The notes below the pieces were generated by a model, which did no database searches, was not told the origin of the DNA, and worked only from the letters and a program-made list of their open reading frames with translations. This document shows, piece by piece, positions 4,446-10,310 of a stretch of 10,310 bases of DNA (its first letter is position 1; each line of letters starts with the position of its first letter). Origin of the DNA: Lachnospiraceae bacterium (GTDB lineage: Bacteria; Bacillota; Clostridia; Lachnospirales; Lachnospiraceae); NCBI GenBank assembly GCA_021199395.1, contig JAJQIE010000066.1:1-10310 (forward strand). The letters run 5' to 3'. Both the position numbers and the translations under genes were made by a program.

Positions 4446-6092
4446 TTAATAGAACCAGTGGTCTCCTATCTGAATGCCTGTCCCGGCGGAAGTGTTGAAA
4501 TACAGCGCGCCACCCGTCGGATCCTCTCCGCTGATCGCCGCTGACGCCGCGGAATAGCAGGTGCTGGGGACACCATTTGCTATCGCGGAAGCAAGCGAAC
4601 CGCTTGATGCAGGCGTAAACTGCCCGCTCTGATAAATCACTTCGCTGATCGTGCTGGGGAAAGAAGAACTGTTCACACGATTCATCACGACCGCGCCTAC
4701 CGCCACCATTCCTTCATAGCTCTGGTTGCCTGCTTCGCAGTAAATCAGCGCTGCCAGAAGTGTAGTGTCGTCTGTGCCGGAGGATGTCGACGCTGCCTCT
4801 GTCTCTTCCACAGTGGCCACTGCTGCGGCAGCTTCTGTCTCCGCCGCTTCCGTAGCGGCAGTCTCCGCTTCTGTGGATGCGGTCGTTTCCGCCTCAGTCT
4901 CCACCTCGTAGGAAGACGTCACTATATTTCCATTTCCATCGTAATAGGTATCCGTATCCGCGTCATAATAAGCATCGTCGTCCGTAGAAGAGGAGGTAGA
5001 TTCCGTGGTAGTCGTCTCGGTCGATGCCGCTTCCGTGCTTGCAGCCTCCGTTGACGCTGCTTCCGTGCTCGCCGCCTCAGTTGATGCCGCTTCTGTGCTT
5101 GCGGCCTCAGTCGACGCCGCTTCTGTGGCAGCCGCCTCGGTCGATACAGCCTCCGTTGACGCGGTTGTCTGAGCCTCCGTAGCTGCCGTCGTCTCCGTCT
5201 GCGTTGACGTTGAAGTCGATGTCGAAGACGGCGTCGTTGAAGCCGCCGGGAGCGCCTCTGTCTGTTCTACATAAGTCTCTGAGGAGGAAGTGTCCTCATA
5301 TGTATCATACGTCTCAGCAGTCTCCGTCTCATAGACGAGGTCATAAATCTTCTCAAGCTGTACCCGCTCGCCATCCTTTGGCGTAGCCGACTCAAAAAGC
5401 ATAACGCTTGTCACATCATCACTGGAAACATACGCTGTCGTATCTTCATCATACAAAATCTCAATCCAGTGGCCATAATCATTTACCACCTGAAATACGT
5501 CGCCCGTATCCATTGTAGCCTTTACGGTTCCGGCATCAGCATCCGTATAAATATTTACATCATCCCACTCGGCCCGGACGCCCTCCGCTCCGTATACCTC
5601 AGCAATCTCCGCTACGTCGTCGCCATAGAGAAGATAGTCATTCATCACATATCCGGTAATACCATTTGAATAAAATTCCGTCCAGGCCTCTCCCCGTTCG
5701 ATCACCCATACGGCAGTACCTGTGTAAAGATATCCCAGTACCTCGCTCTCTGAATCAGCAGCGCTCCGGATGTTCACGCCAGTCTCTACATACTCGCTGT
5801 TCGTTATCGCCACCTGCGACCAGACGCCCTCTTCCTGATAAGGTACGGCAATAAAATCCGCCTCATCCTCTGTCTCAGTCTCTGCGGTTTCCGTCTCTGA
5901 ACTCTCCGTCTCAGTCTCTGTCTCTGAACTCTCAGTCTCTGTACTTTCCGTCTCTGCAGCAGCCGTCTCCTCCGTCGCAGACTCCGTACCCGCTTCGGCT
6001 GACTCCTCCGCCAGCGCCACAGCCCCTCCCAATGGCGTGACACTCATAACAGCCGCCATACCCGCGGCAATCCACACTGTCCTTTTCCTCAT
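4446..6092 (-). CDS. Secreted SleB-type cell wall hydrolase with two SH3-like domains and a long low-complexity linker
   Basis: The product has 548 residues. A Sec signal peptide occupies 1-28 (RKR, hydrophobic core, ALA before EE). An acidic Thr/Glu/Ser-rich stretch follows (29-80), then two bacterial SH3-like domains (about 92-155, with VNIRSAADSESEVLGYL, and about 163-228, with VNIYTDADAGTVKATM). Next is a Ser/Thr/Ala/Glu linker of about 200 residues (255-440), and last a C-terminal Hydrolase_2/SleB domain (442-548). Its conserved elements are LIYCEAGNQSYEGMVAVGAV (449-468, with Glu453 as the likely catalytic acid), VMNRV (469-473), FPSTISEVIYQSGQF (478-492) and ALYFN (529-533). It probably cleaves peptidoglycan glycan strands as a lytic transglycosylase or muramidase outside the membrane, with the SH3 domains binding the wall. 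No LPXTG anchor or transmembrane tail is present. A GGGGGG ribosome binding site lies 7 nt before the ATG. It has its own promoter. A role in spore germination cannot be claimed; vegetative proteins share this domain. Confidence 0.88.
   Translation of the reverse strand: MRKRTVWIAAGMAAVMSVTPLGGAVALAEESAEAGTESATEETAAAETESTETESSETETETESSETETAETETEDEADFIAVPYQEEGVWSQVAITNSEYVETGVNIRSAADSESEVLGYLYTGTAVWVIERGEAWTEFYSNGITGYVMNDYLLYGDDVAEIAEVYGAEGVRAEWDDVNIYTDADAGTVKATMDTGDVFQVVNDYGHWIEILYDEDTTAYVSSDDVTSVMLFESATPKDGERVQLEKIYDLVYETETAETYDTYEDTSSSETYVEQTEALPAASTTPSSTSTSTSTQTETTAATEAQTTASTEAVSTEAAATEAASTEAASTEAASTEAASTEAASTEAASTEAASTETTTTESTSSSTDDDAYYDADTDTYYDGNGNIVTSSYEVETEAETTASTEAETAATEAAETEAAAAVATVEETEAASTSSGTDDTTLLAALIYCEAGNQSYEGMVAVGAVVMNRVNSSSFPSTISEVIYQSGQFTPASSGSLASAIANGVPSTCYSAASAAISGEDPTGGALYFNTSAGTGIQIGDHWFY
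5016..5165 (-). repeat. In-gene tandem repeat encoding AASTE units (15-bp, organised as 30-bp pairs)
   Basis: Ten consecutive 15-bp units are recognisable. The seven from 5016 to 5120 encode AASTE exactly (residues 325-359). The next (5121-5135) encodes AATEA-type sequence and the last two are diverged. Serine is written alternately as TCG/TCA and AGC from unit to unit, so the DNA repeat period is 30 bp and the array probably grew by duplication of ten-residue blocks. Confidence 0.85.
5868..5951 (-). repeat. In-gene Glu-Thr/Ser low-complexity repeat
   Basis: This segment encodes residues 48-75, which alternate Thr-Glu and Ser-Glu. A block of about ten residues (TETESSETET type) occurs twice in tandem. 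It forms the acidic linker between the signal peptide and the first SH3-like domain. Confidence 0.7.
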
Positions 6093-6155
6093 TTAATATC
6101 CCCCCAACTCTTGCTACATTTTTATTAAAAATTATTACATATTTGTTAAATCTCA

Positions 6156-6174
6156 ATTACAGGGGTATTGTAAT
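6156..6174. promoter_or_regulatory. Inverted repeat over the hydrolase -10 box, possible operator
   Basis: ATTACA (6156-6161) and TGTAAT (6169-6174) are perfect inverted copies with a 7-bp spacer. One arm overlaps the -10 box and the other the predicted start site. It could bind a dimeric regulator; no regulator is identified. Confidence 0.35.
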
Positions 6175-6195
6175 ATGTTTCATCCTATTTGTCAA
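6167..6195 (-). promoter_or_regulatory. Promoter of the cell wall hydrolase gene
   Basis: Minus-strand TTGACA (6195-6190), a 17-nt spacer and TACAAT (6172-6167). Transcription would start near 6160, giving a leader of about 67 nt. The presence of this promoter separates the hydrolase from the kinase gene upstream. Confidence 0.75.
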
Positions 6196-6251
6196 TGCCT
6201 TTTTTCTCATTTCCCGAACAAATCTGCAAAAGACTGTCACACCGCTCCGGC

Positions 6252-7094
6252 TCAGAGCGTGGGAAGCTGCATCATCAGCTCCTCAAAGCACACGCCGTCT
6301 GTCGGCGGCAGATCCATTTCAATGGACTTCTGGATACATCTTTTCACAAAGCAGGAGGCTCTGCGAACGGATTTCTGAAAATCAATCCCGTTCACCGCAT
6401 CCGCCGTAATAATAGCCGCGAATACATCCCCCGTGCCGCAGCGCTGCGTCCCCAGCCTGTGAGTCCGCACAAACCTGGGCTCTTTTCCCTTCTCACAGCA
6501 AAGATTGGCAATATATCCTCCCTGAGGAATCCCTGTAATCACCACTTTATCCGGTCCCATCTCATTCAGACTTTCCGCCAGAGAAATCACATGCGACAGC
6601 TTCCATTTGCCTTCATGCCAGGCATTGTCTGTCAGAATACAGGCCTCCGTCAGATTTGGCGTCAGAATATCCGCACGGCAAACCAGTTTTTTCATTTCAC
6701 GGCACATTTCGGGCGTATAAGTCGAATAAGCTTCTCCCTGATCCCCCATTACCGGATCTACGACCACGACCGTATCCTCCGACACAAAATCATCGAGAAA
6801 CCGCAGAACGATCCGAATCTGCTCCTCTGAACCGAGAAAGCCGGTACTGATTCCCTGAAAAGAAAGCTTCAGCTTTTTCCATTCGTCGATATAAGGCTGC
6901 ATCCGCGCCGTATAATCGTCAAAATAACAGCTCTCATATCCGGTATGGTTGGAAAAAATCGAAGTGGGGATCGGGCAGCACTGAAGCTTCATCGCAGAGA
7001 TAATCGGAATCGAAACAGTCAGTGAGCAGCGTCCAAAGCCGGTGAGGTCATTAATCACAGCGATTTTCTTCTGGCGGTTATGATTTGATACCAT
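6252..7094 (-). CDS. Pyridoxamine/pyridoxal kinase, PdxY/PdxK-like (ribokinase superfamily)
   Basis: The 280-residue product belongs to the B6-vitamin kinase branch of the ribokinase superfamily, which phosphorylates pyridoxal, pyridoxamine or pyridoxine with ATP in the cytoplasm to feed the PLP salvage pathway. Visible motifs are VINDLTGFGRCSL (13-25), PTSIFSNHTGY (43-53, the B6-ring binding region), GISTGFLGS (81-89), VVDPVMGDQG (111-120), LTPNLTEA (144-151) and the anion-hole motif GTGDVFAA (220-227), with Asp223 as catalytic base. The ATG directly follows the TAA of the MATE gene with no gap; AGGA lies 6 nt upstream within that gene, so the two are translationally coupled. It is the last gene of the galT-MATE-kinase group. 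A weak stem (CGCTC/GAGCG) overlaps the stop, but no clear terminator is visible. Whether it prefers pyridoxal or pyridoxamine cannot be decided, nor can HMP-pyrimidine activity be excluded. Confidence 0.88.
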   Translation of the reverse strand: MVSNHNRQKKIAVINDLTGFGRCSLTVSIPIISAMKLQCCPIPTSIFSNHTGYESCYFDDYTARMQPYIDEWKKLKLSFQGISTGFLGSEEQIRIVLRFLDDFVSEDTVVVVDPVMGDQGEAYSTYTPEMCREMKKLVCRADILTPNLTEACILTDNAWHEGKWKLSHVISLAESLNEMGPDKVVITGIPQGGYIANLCCEKGKEPRFVRTHRLGTQRCGTGDVFAAIITADAVNGIDFQKSVRRASCFVKRCIQKSIEMDLPPTDGVCFEELMMQLPTL

Positions 7095-8480
7095 TTAATA
7101 TCCTTCCTTCCCGAAGCAGCCGCGCAATGCGCAGGATTTCAGACCGCGAATGCGCACCAGATAGCTTGTCACCAGAATGACGTCCGCTCCCATCCATGCC
7201 AGCACCTCCGCGTAAAAAATACCGTTTTCCCCGATCAGTCCGGGCAGCAGGATCGCGGTCCCCGTGCGCATGACAAACTCCGCAATGCCGGAAACCATGG
7301 GGAGAACAGTGTCCCCCATCCCCTGAAGAGCCGATCTTGTTACATGAAGGACATATAAAACCGGAAGGCAGACGCTCATCACAGAAAGATAATGGTAAGC
7401 GACATCCAGTGCGGCCGTCACTTCCTCCGGGGTACCGGATATAAACAGACCCAGAATCATTCTTCCGGCCAGCAGCATGGCGACGCCGATCGCCACAGAT
7501 GTCGCTATCGCCGCAGCCACCGCGGCGCGCATTCCTCTGCTGATCCGCTCCACCTTTCCCGCGCCCAGGTTCTGTCCCACATAAGTCACCATCGCATAGC
7601 CAAAAGAGGTCGCGGCGATCTCCAGCAGACCATACAGCTTATTCGTCGCGGTAAAGCCCGCGATAAACAGCACGCCGAACCCGTTCACCACAAACTGAAC
7701 AATCATGCCGCCCACCGCGATAATGGCGTTCTGGAATGCCATAGGCAGCCCAAGCTTCATAAGAAGCAGGCAAAGCGAACCGTTTATCCGAAAATCCTTC
7801 CGGGTGAGGGTCATAAACGCAATACGGCGGACAGCCTGCAGGCAGAAAAGCCCCGAACAGGCCTGAGCGATGATGGTCGCGGCCGCGGCGCCCCCGATCC
7901 CCCAGCCAAATACAAGCACAAATAAAAGGTCAAGCGCTACATTGACGCCGGCGGCAACCACCATCGCATACAATGGTGTCCTGCCATCTCCCAGCGCGCG
8001 CAAAACAGACGCCAGGACATTGTATGCCATCACGACCGGGATACCGGCAAACACAATCCGCAGATACAACAGCGCACTCTGAAGCACAGCGTCCGGCGTC
8101 TGCAAAAGCACCAGCAGGGGCTTTGCCAGCAGCTGCGCCCCAAGAAGCAGTCCCAGTGCCGACGCAGCTGCAAGGACAACTGCGCCTGCCACAGTTTCTC
8201 TCAGTCCCTCATAATTTTTCGCCCCAAAGTCCTGTGCCATTTTAATCGAAAAGCCCTGGGCAAAGCCCTGAATAATACCGAGGATCATCCAGTTTGTCCA
8301 GTCCGCCGCGCCAAGCGCCGCCAGCGCGTTCACCCCAAGCGCCTGCCCCACGACCATCGTATCCACAAGCGTATAGAGCTGCTGAAACGCGTTTCCCGCC
8401 ATCAGCGGAAGCGCAAAAAAGAAAATCAGTTTCAGAGGCTTCCCCTCTGTCATATTCTGTACACGCGATGCCGTTTTCAT
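7095..8480 (-). CDS. MATE family efflux transporter
   Basis: The 461-residue polytopic membrane protein carries two homologous MatE halves. The first begins with MTEGKPLKLIFFFALPLMAGNA just after the N-terminus and includes QLYTLVDTMVVGQALGV and the following helices. The second begins near DFRINGSLCLLLMKLGLPMAFQNAI and contains the MIVQFVVNGFG stretch. About twelve membrane helices can be drawn. Family members exchange Na+ or H+ for cationic drugs, dyes or metabolites; the substrate is unknown here. In-frame ATGs at 8498 and 8492 lie upstream of the GGAGGAG (8490-8484), whereas the ATG at 8480 lies just after it with correct spacing, so 8480 is chosen. The gene follows galT by 74 bp without a terminator and is joined TAA-ATG to the B6 kinase, so it is probably the middle gene of an operon. 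Confidence 0.92.
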   Translation of the reverse strand: MKTASRVQNMTEGKPLKLIFFFALPLMAGNAFQQLYTLVDTMVVGQALGVNALAALGAADWTNWMILGIIQGFAQGFSIKMAQDFGAKNYEGLRETVAGAVVLAAASALGLLLGAQLLAKPLLVLLQTPDAVLQSALLYLRIVFAGIPVVMAYNVLASVLRALGDGRTPLYAMVVAAGVNVALDLLFVLVFGWGIGGAAAATIIAQACSGLFCLQAVRRIAFMTLTRKDFRINGSLCLLLMKLGLPMAFQNAIIAVGGMIVQFVVNGFGVLFIAGFTATNKLYGLLEIAATSFGYAMVTYVGQNLGAGKVERISRGMRAAVAAAIATSVAIGVAMLLAGRMILGLFISGTPEEVTAALDVAYHYLSVMSVCLPVLYVLHVTRSALQGMGDTVLPMVSGIAEFVMRTGTAILLPGLIGENGIFYAEVLAWMGADVILVTSYLVRIRGLKSCALRGCFGKEGY

Positions 8481-8554
8481 ATGCTCCTCCATAAGCACAT
8501 ACAGCTATATATACCTGTTTTCTGTTTTCTGTTTCCTGCCTGCACAGCGCCCTG
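8481..8554 (-). other. Short spacer between galT and the MATE gene
   Basis: No U-run terminator or convincing promoter was seen. The spacer contains three near-identical AACAGAA-type steps in tandem (about 8515-8537, read on the minus strand) and an AT-rich TATATATA stretch. The lack of a terminator favours read-through from galT. Confidence 0.4.
8484..8490 (-). promoter_or_regulatory. Ribosome binding site that fixes the MATE start
   Basis: GGAGGAG stands 5 nt (counted from GGAGG) before the ATG at 8480. It lies inside the reading frame opened by the two upstream ATGs, which themselves have no ribosome binding site. Confidence 0.7.
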
Positions 8555-10162
8555 TTACACACTCTCCACAAATCTCATAAACGCCGCCTGTCCCTCCGGT
8601 GTGCGCTTATAGACCCCGGCATGCTCCAGCACCCTGCCAAACACGAGCCCTACCTCATCCTCGATGAGCTTATCTATCGAATCCGCCGAAAAGCAGATCC
8701 TCTCTCCGTCCGCTTCCGAAACCCTGTCACTGTCCCGATATTTCTGTTTCAGCTCTTCCACCCAGTCCGCGTGCTTTGACAGTTCCTCATCCCCGGAGAT
8801 ATCTCTGCCCTCGACCATCGCCGCTTTCAGATGCTCCAGCTCATCCTTCAGCCTGGCGGGGAGCACCGCAAGCCCCATAACCTCAATCAGACCGATGTTT
8901 TCCTTTTTAATGTGGTGCAGCTCCGCATGGGGATGAAATACGCCGAGCGGATGCTCGTCCGTCGTAATATTATTTCTGAGGACAATATCCAGTTCAAATT
9001 TACCATCTCGCATTCTCGCGATCGGCGTGATCGTATTGTGCGGCTCCCAGGCTTCCTCACCACCTGCGCCATTCCCATCCGCCCTGGTCTTTGCAAAAAT
9101 AAACGCCGCCTCATCGGTGTATCCGCGCCACGCGTTCAGAATTTTATCCGCCAGGTCAATCAGGCGCGCTTTCTGCCCGCTGCGTATCCGAATAACAGAC
9201 ATCGGCCATTTCACAATCCCGGCTTCCACATCCTCGTAACCGGCAAAGGTGACTGCCCGCTCCACCGGAGCTTTTGCCATCGCAAACTCATAGCAGCCGC
9301 CCTGAAAATGGTCATGGCTCAGGATCGAACCGCCGACAATCGGCAGATCCGCGTTTGAGCCGACAAAATAATGCGGAAACTGCGTCACAAAATCCAGCAG
9401 CTTTTCAAAGGTTGCCCGTTCTATTTTCATCGGCACATGCTTTCTGTTGAACACAATACAGTGCTCATTGTAATAGACATACGGAGAATACTGGAATCCC
9501 CACTCGCTGCCATTGATCGTCACCGGGATGATGCGATGGTTCTGGCGCGCGGGATGATTCAGCCGCCCCGCATAGCCCTCGTTCTCCATGCAGAGCTGAC
9601 ATTTCGGATAAGCGGACTGCTTCGCGTTCCTCGCCGCCGCGATTGCTTTCGGATCCTTTTCCGGCTTGGACAGATTGATCGTGATATCCAGATCGCCATA
9701 CTCGGTCGAAGCGACCCACTTTTTATCCCGCGCAATCCGATAGCGGCGGATATAATCCGTGTCCTGGCTGAATTTATAATAAAAATCCGTTGCCCTCCTG
9801 GGCGCCTCCTGATACAGCTCCCGAAAGGTTCGAATCACATTTGACGGACGATCCACAAGCAGGTTCATCACTTCCGTATCAAACAGATCGCGGTAGCCGA
9901 CCGTATTTTCCTCCAGAATCCCGTTTTCATACGCGTAATCGCAGATTTCGCCAAGTATCACAGGAAGCTCTAATACCATCTCCGCAGCATTTCCCTTCGC
10001 GCAGGCCTCCAGAATTTCCGTCTCCGCAGCCTCATCCAGCGCGTCAATTTTCAGCAGATCCAGAACCCGGTTGGCCGTATAGATTGCATCCTCCGCTTCA
10101 ATCAAACCGGTTTCCAGACCATATTGCACCAATTTTGCTATGTCTTTCTGTATCATTTTCAT
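8555..10162 (-). CDS. galT: UDP-glucose--hexose-1-phosphate uridylyltransferase (class II GalT)
   Basis: At 535 residues this is a Firmicutes class II GalT, longer than the roughly 350-residue E. coli type. It transfers UMP between UDP-glucose and galactose 1-phosphate in the Leloir pathway, via a uridylylated histidine. Visible blocks are TDFYYKFSQDTDYIRRYRIA (125-144), YPKCQLCMENEGYAGR (185-200, with the CxxC pair), SPYVYYNEHCIVFN (226-239), VGGSILSHDHFQGG (276-289, the active-site histidine region), EPHNTITPIAR (373-383) and FHPHAELHHIKKENIG (409-424). The start at 10162 has AAAGG 11 nt upstream; an in-frame ATG at 10156 is possible but has poorer spacing. galK and galE are not in the window. 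It appears to be the first gene of an operon with the MATE and B6-kinase genes, an unusual combination. Confidence 0.96.
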   Translation of the reverse strand: MKMIQKDIAKLVQYGLETGLIEAEDAIYTANRVLDLLKIDALDEAAETEILEACAKGNAAEMVLELPVILGEICDYAYENGILEENTVGYRDLFDTEVMNLLVDRPSNVIRTFRELYQEAPRRATDFYYKFSQDTDYIRRYRIARDKKWVASTEYGDLDITINLSKPEKDPKAIAAARNAKQSAYPKCQLCMENEGYAGRLNHPARQNHRIIPVTINGSEWGFQYSPYVYYNEHCIVFNRKHVPMKIERATFEKLLDFVTQFPHYFVGSNADLPIVGGSILSHDHFQGGCYEFAMAKAPVERAVTFAGYEDVEAGIVKWPMSVIRIRSGQKARLIDLADKILNAWRGYTDEAAFIFAKTRADGNGAGGEEAWEPHNTITPIARMRDGKFELDIVLRNNITTDEHPLGVFHPHAELHHIKKENIGLIEVMGLAVLPARLKDELEHLKAAMVEGRDISGDEELSKHADWVEELKQKYRDSDRVSEADGERICFSADSIDKLIEDEVGLVFGRVLEHAGVYKRTPEGQAAFMRFVESV

Positions 10163-10310
10163 ACTATAAGCAGCCTTTCTCTCATAATCGTGTCATAAAA
10201 TGTGCTGTTTCTATTTACTTCATTTATTTCAAATACATCTACATTCTTAATTAAATACTCAAACTTCCCATATCAAAAATGGGAGCGTTCCTTGAAAACT
10301 CAATACTTTA
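10163..10310. other. Region upstream of galT, partly seen
   Basis: The stretch is AT-rich and carries no gene of its own. On the minus strand I could not find a convincing -35/-10 pair for galT. A small hairpin TCCCAT (10266-10271) / ATGGGA (10279-10284) is present. After it, on the plus strand, TTCCTTGAAAAC (10288-10299) resembles the TTGAAAAC motif found in Firmicutes rRNA leaders and spacers, but no rRNA sequence is within the window. Confidence 0.35.

Noticed and set aside
5016..5165. Regular repeats that might be taken for a CRISPR array
   Set aside because: The units are contiguous with no spacers and keep an open reading frame encoding AASTE; this is an in-gene tandem repeat.
6144..6174. 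Possible WalR-type box (TGTAAT-N5-TTTAAC on the minus strand) at the hydrolase promoter
   Set aside because: The second half-site has a mismatch and the box would lie downstream of the predicted start site; the simple dyad is a better description.
6240..6262. Stem CGCTC/GAGCG at the end of the B6 kinase gene as a terminator
   Set aside because: The stem is only 5 bp, overlaps the stop codon and has no U-run directly after it.
6189..6830. A 213-residue plus-strand frame opposite the B6 kinase gene
   Set aside because: It overlaps a conserved gene on the other strand and its composition is that of a shadow frame (rich in His, Arg, Pro, Ser).
8831..9844. Plus-strand frames of 157 and 175 residues opposite galT
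   Set aside because: Both lie entirely within well-conserved parts of galT and lack recognisable motifs.

Overview
The window looks like chromosomal DNA of a gut-type Clostridia bacterium, most likely Lachnospiraceae. The grounds are moderate GC content, strong AGGAGG-type ribosome binding sites, TTGACA-N17-TATAAT-like promoters, a class II GalT, a Firmicutes-type AsnA, and a DUF624 membrane protein beside a sugar-acid catabolic operon. This placement is inference from gene content; there is no rRNA or marker gene to fix it. Eight protein genes are visible, one cut by the left edge. Seven are on the minus strand and only asnA is on the plus strand.

Left part (1-2200, minus strand): an operon reading DUF624 membrane protein -> otnK-like four-carbon sugar-acid kinase -> otnC-like class II aldolase/decarboxylase (cut at base 1). 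The genes are packed (stop and start 1 nt apart, then a 17-bp or shorter overlap) and each ribosome binding site lies inside the preceding gene. A good promoter precedes DUF624, and its -10 box and start site are covered by a 28-bp near-perfect palindrome, as expected for a repressor operator. OtnK and OtnC would phosphorylate and then decarboxylate a 3-oxo-tetronate to give dihydroxyacetone phosphate. The remaining enzymes (dehydrogenase, isomerase) and a transporter are probably beyond the left edge.

Intergenic 2133-2520: besides that promoter and operator it holds a 156-bp ungapped imperfect palindrome with 10-bp or longer perfect ends and a TTA direct repeat on both sides. It looks like a MITE or a repetitive hairpin element and is the least ordinary object in the window.

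Middle (2521-4445): a nitroreductase-family gene (minus) and asnA (aspartate-ammonia ligase, plus) are divergently transcribed from two separate, well-formed promoters, with short inverted repeats in both leaders. A 14-bp-stem hairpin lies between asnA and the convergent next gene.

Right part (4446-10162, minus strand): galT -> MATE exporter -> pyridoxamine/pyridoxal kinase form a probable operon (the last two are joined TAA-ATG). Downstream, with its own promoter, is a secreted SleB-type cell-wall hydrolase. It has two SH3-like domains and a very long Ser/Thr/Glu/Ala-rich linker that includes a 5-residue repeat built from a 30-bp DNA unit.

I found no CRISPR array, tRNA, rRNA gene, transposase, phage gene or obvious defence system. 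The window is mainly ordinary metabolism. The points worth a second look are the palindromic element, the DUF624-tetronate operon and its operator, and the hydrolase linker.
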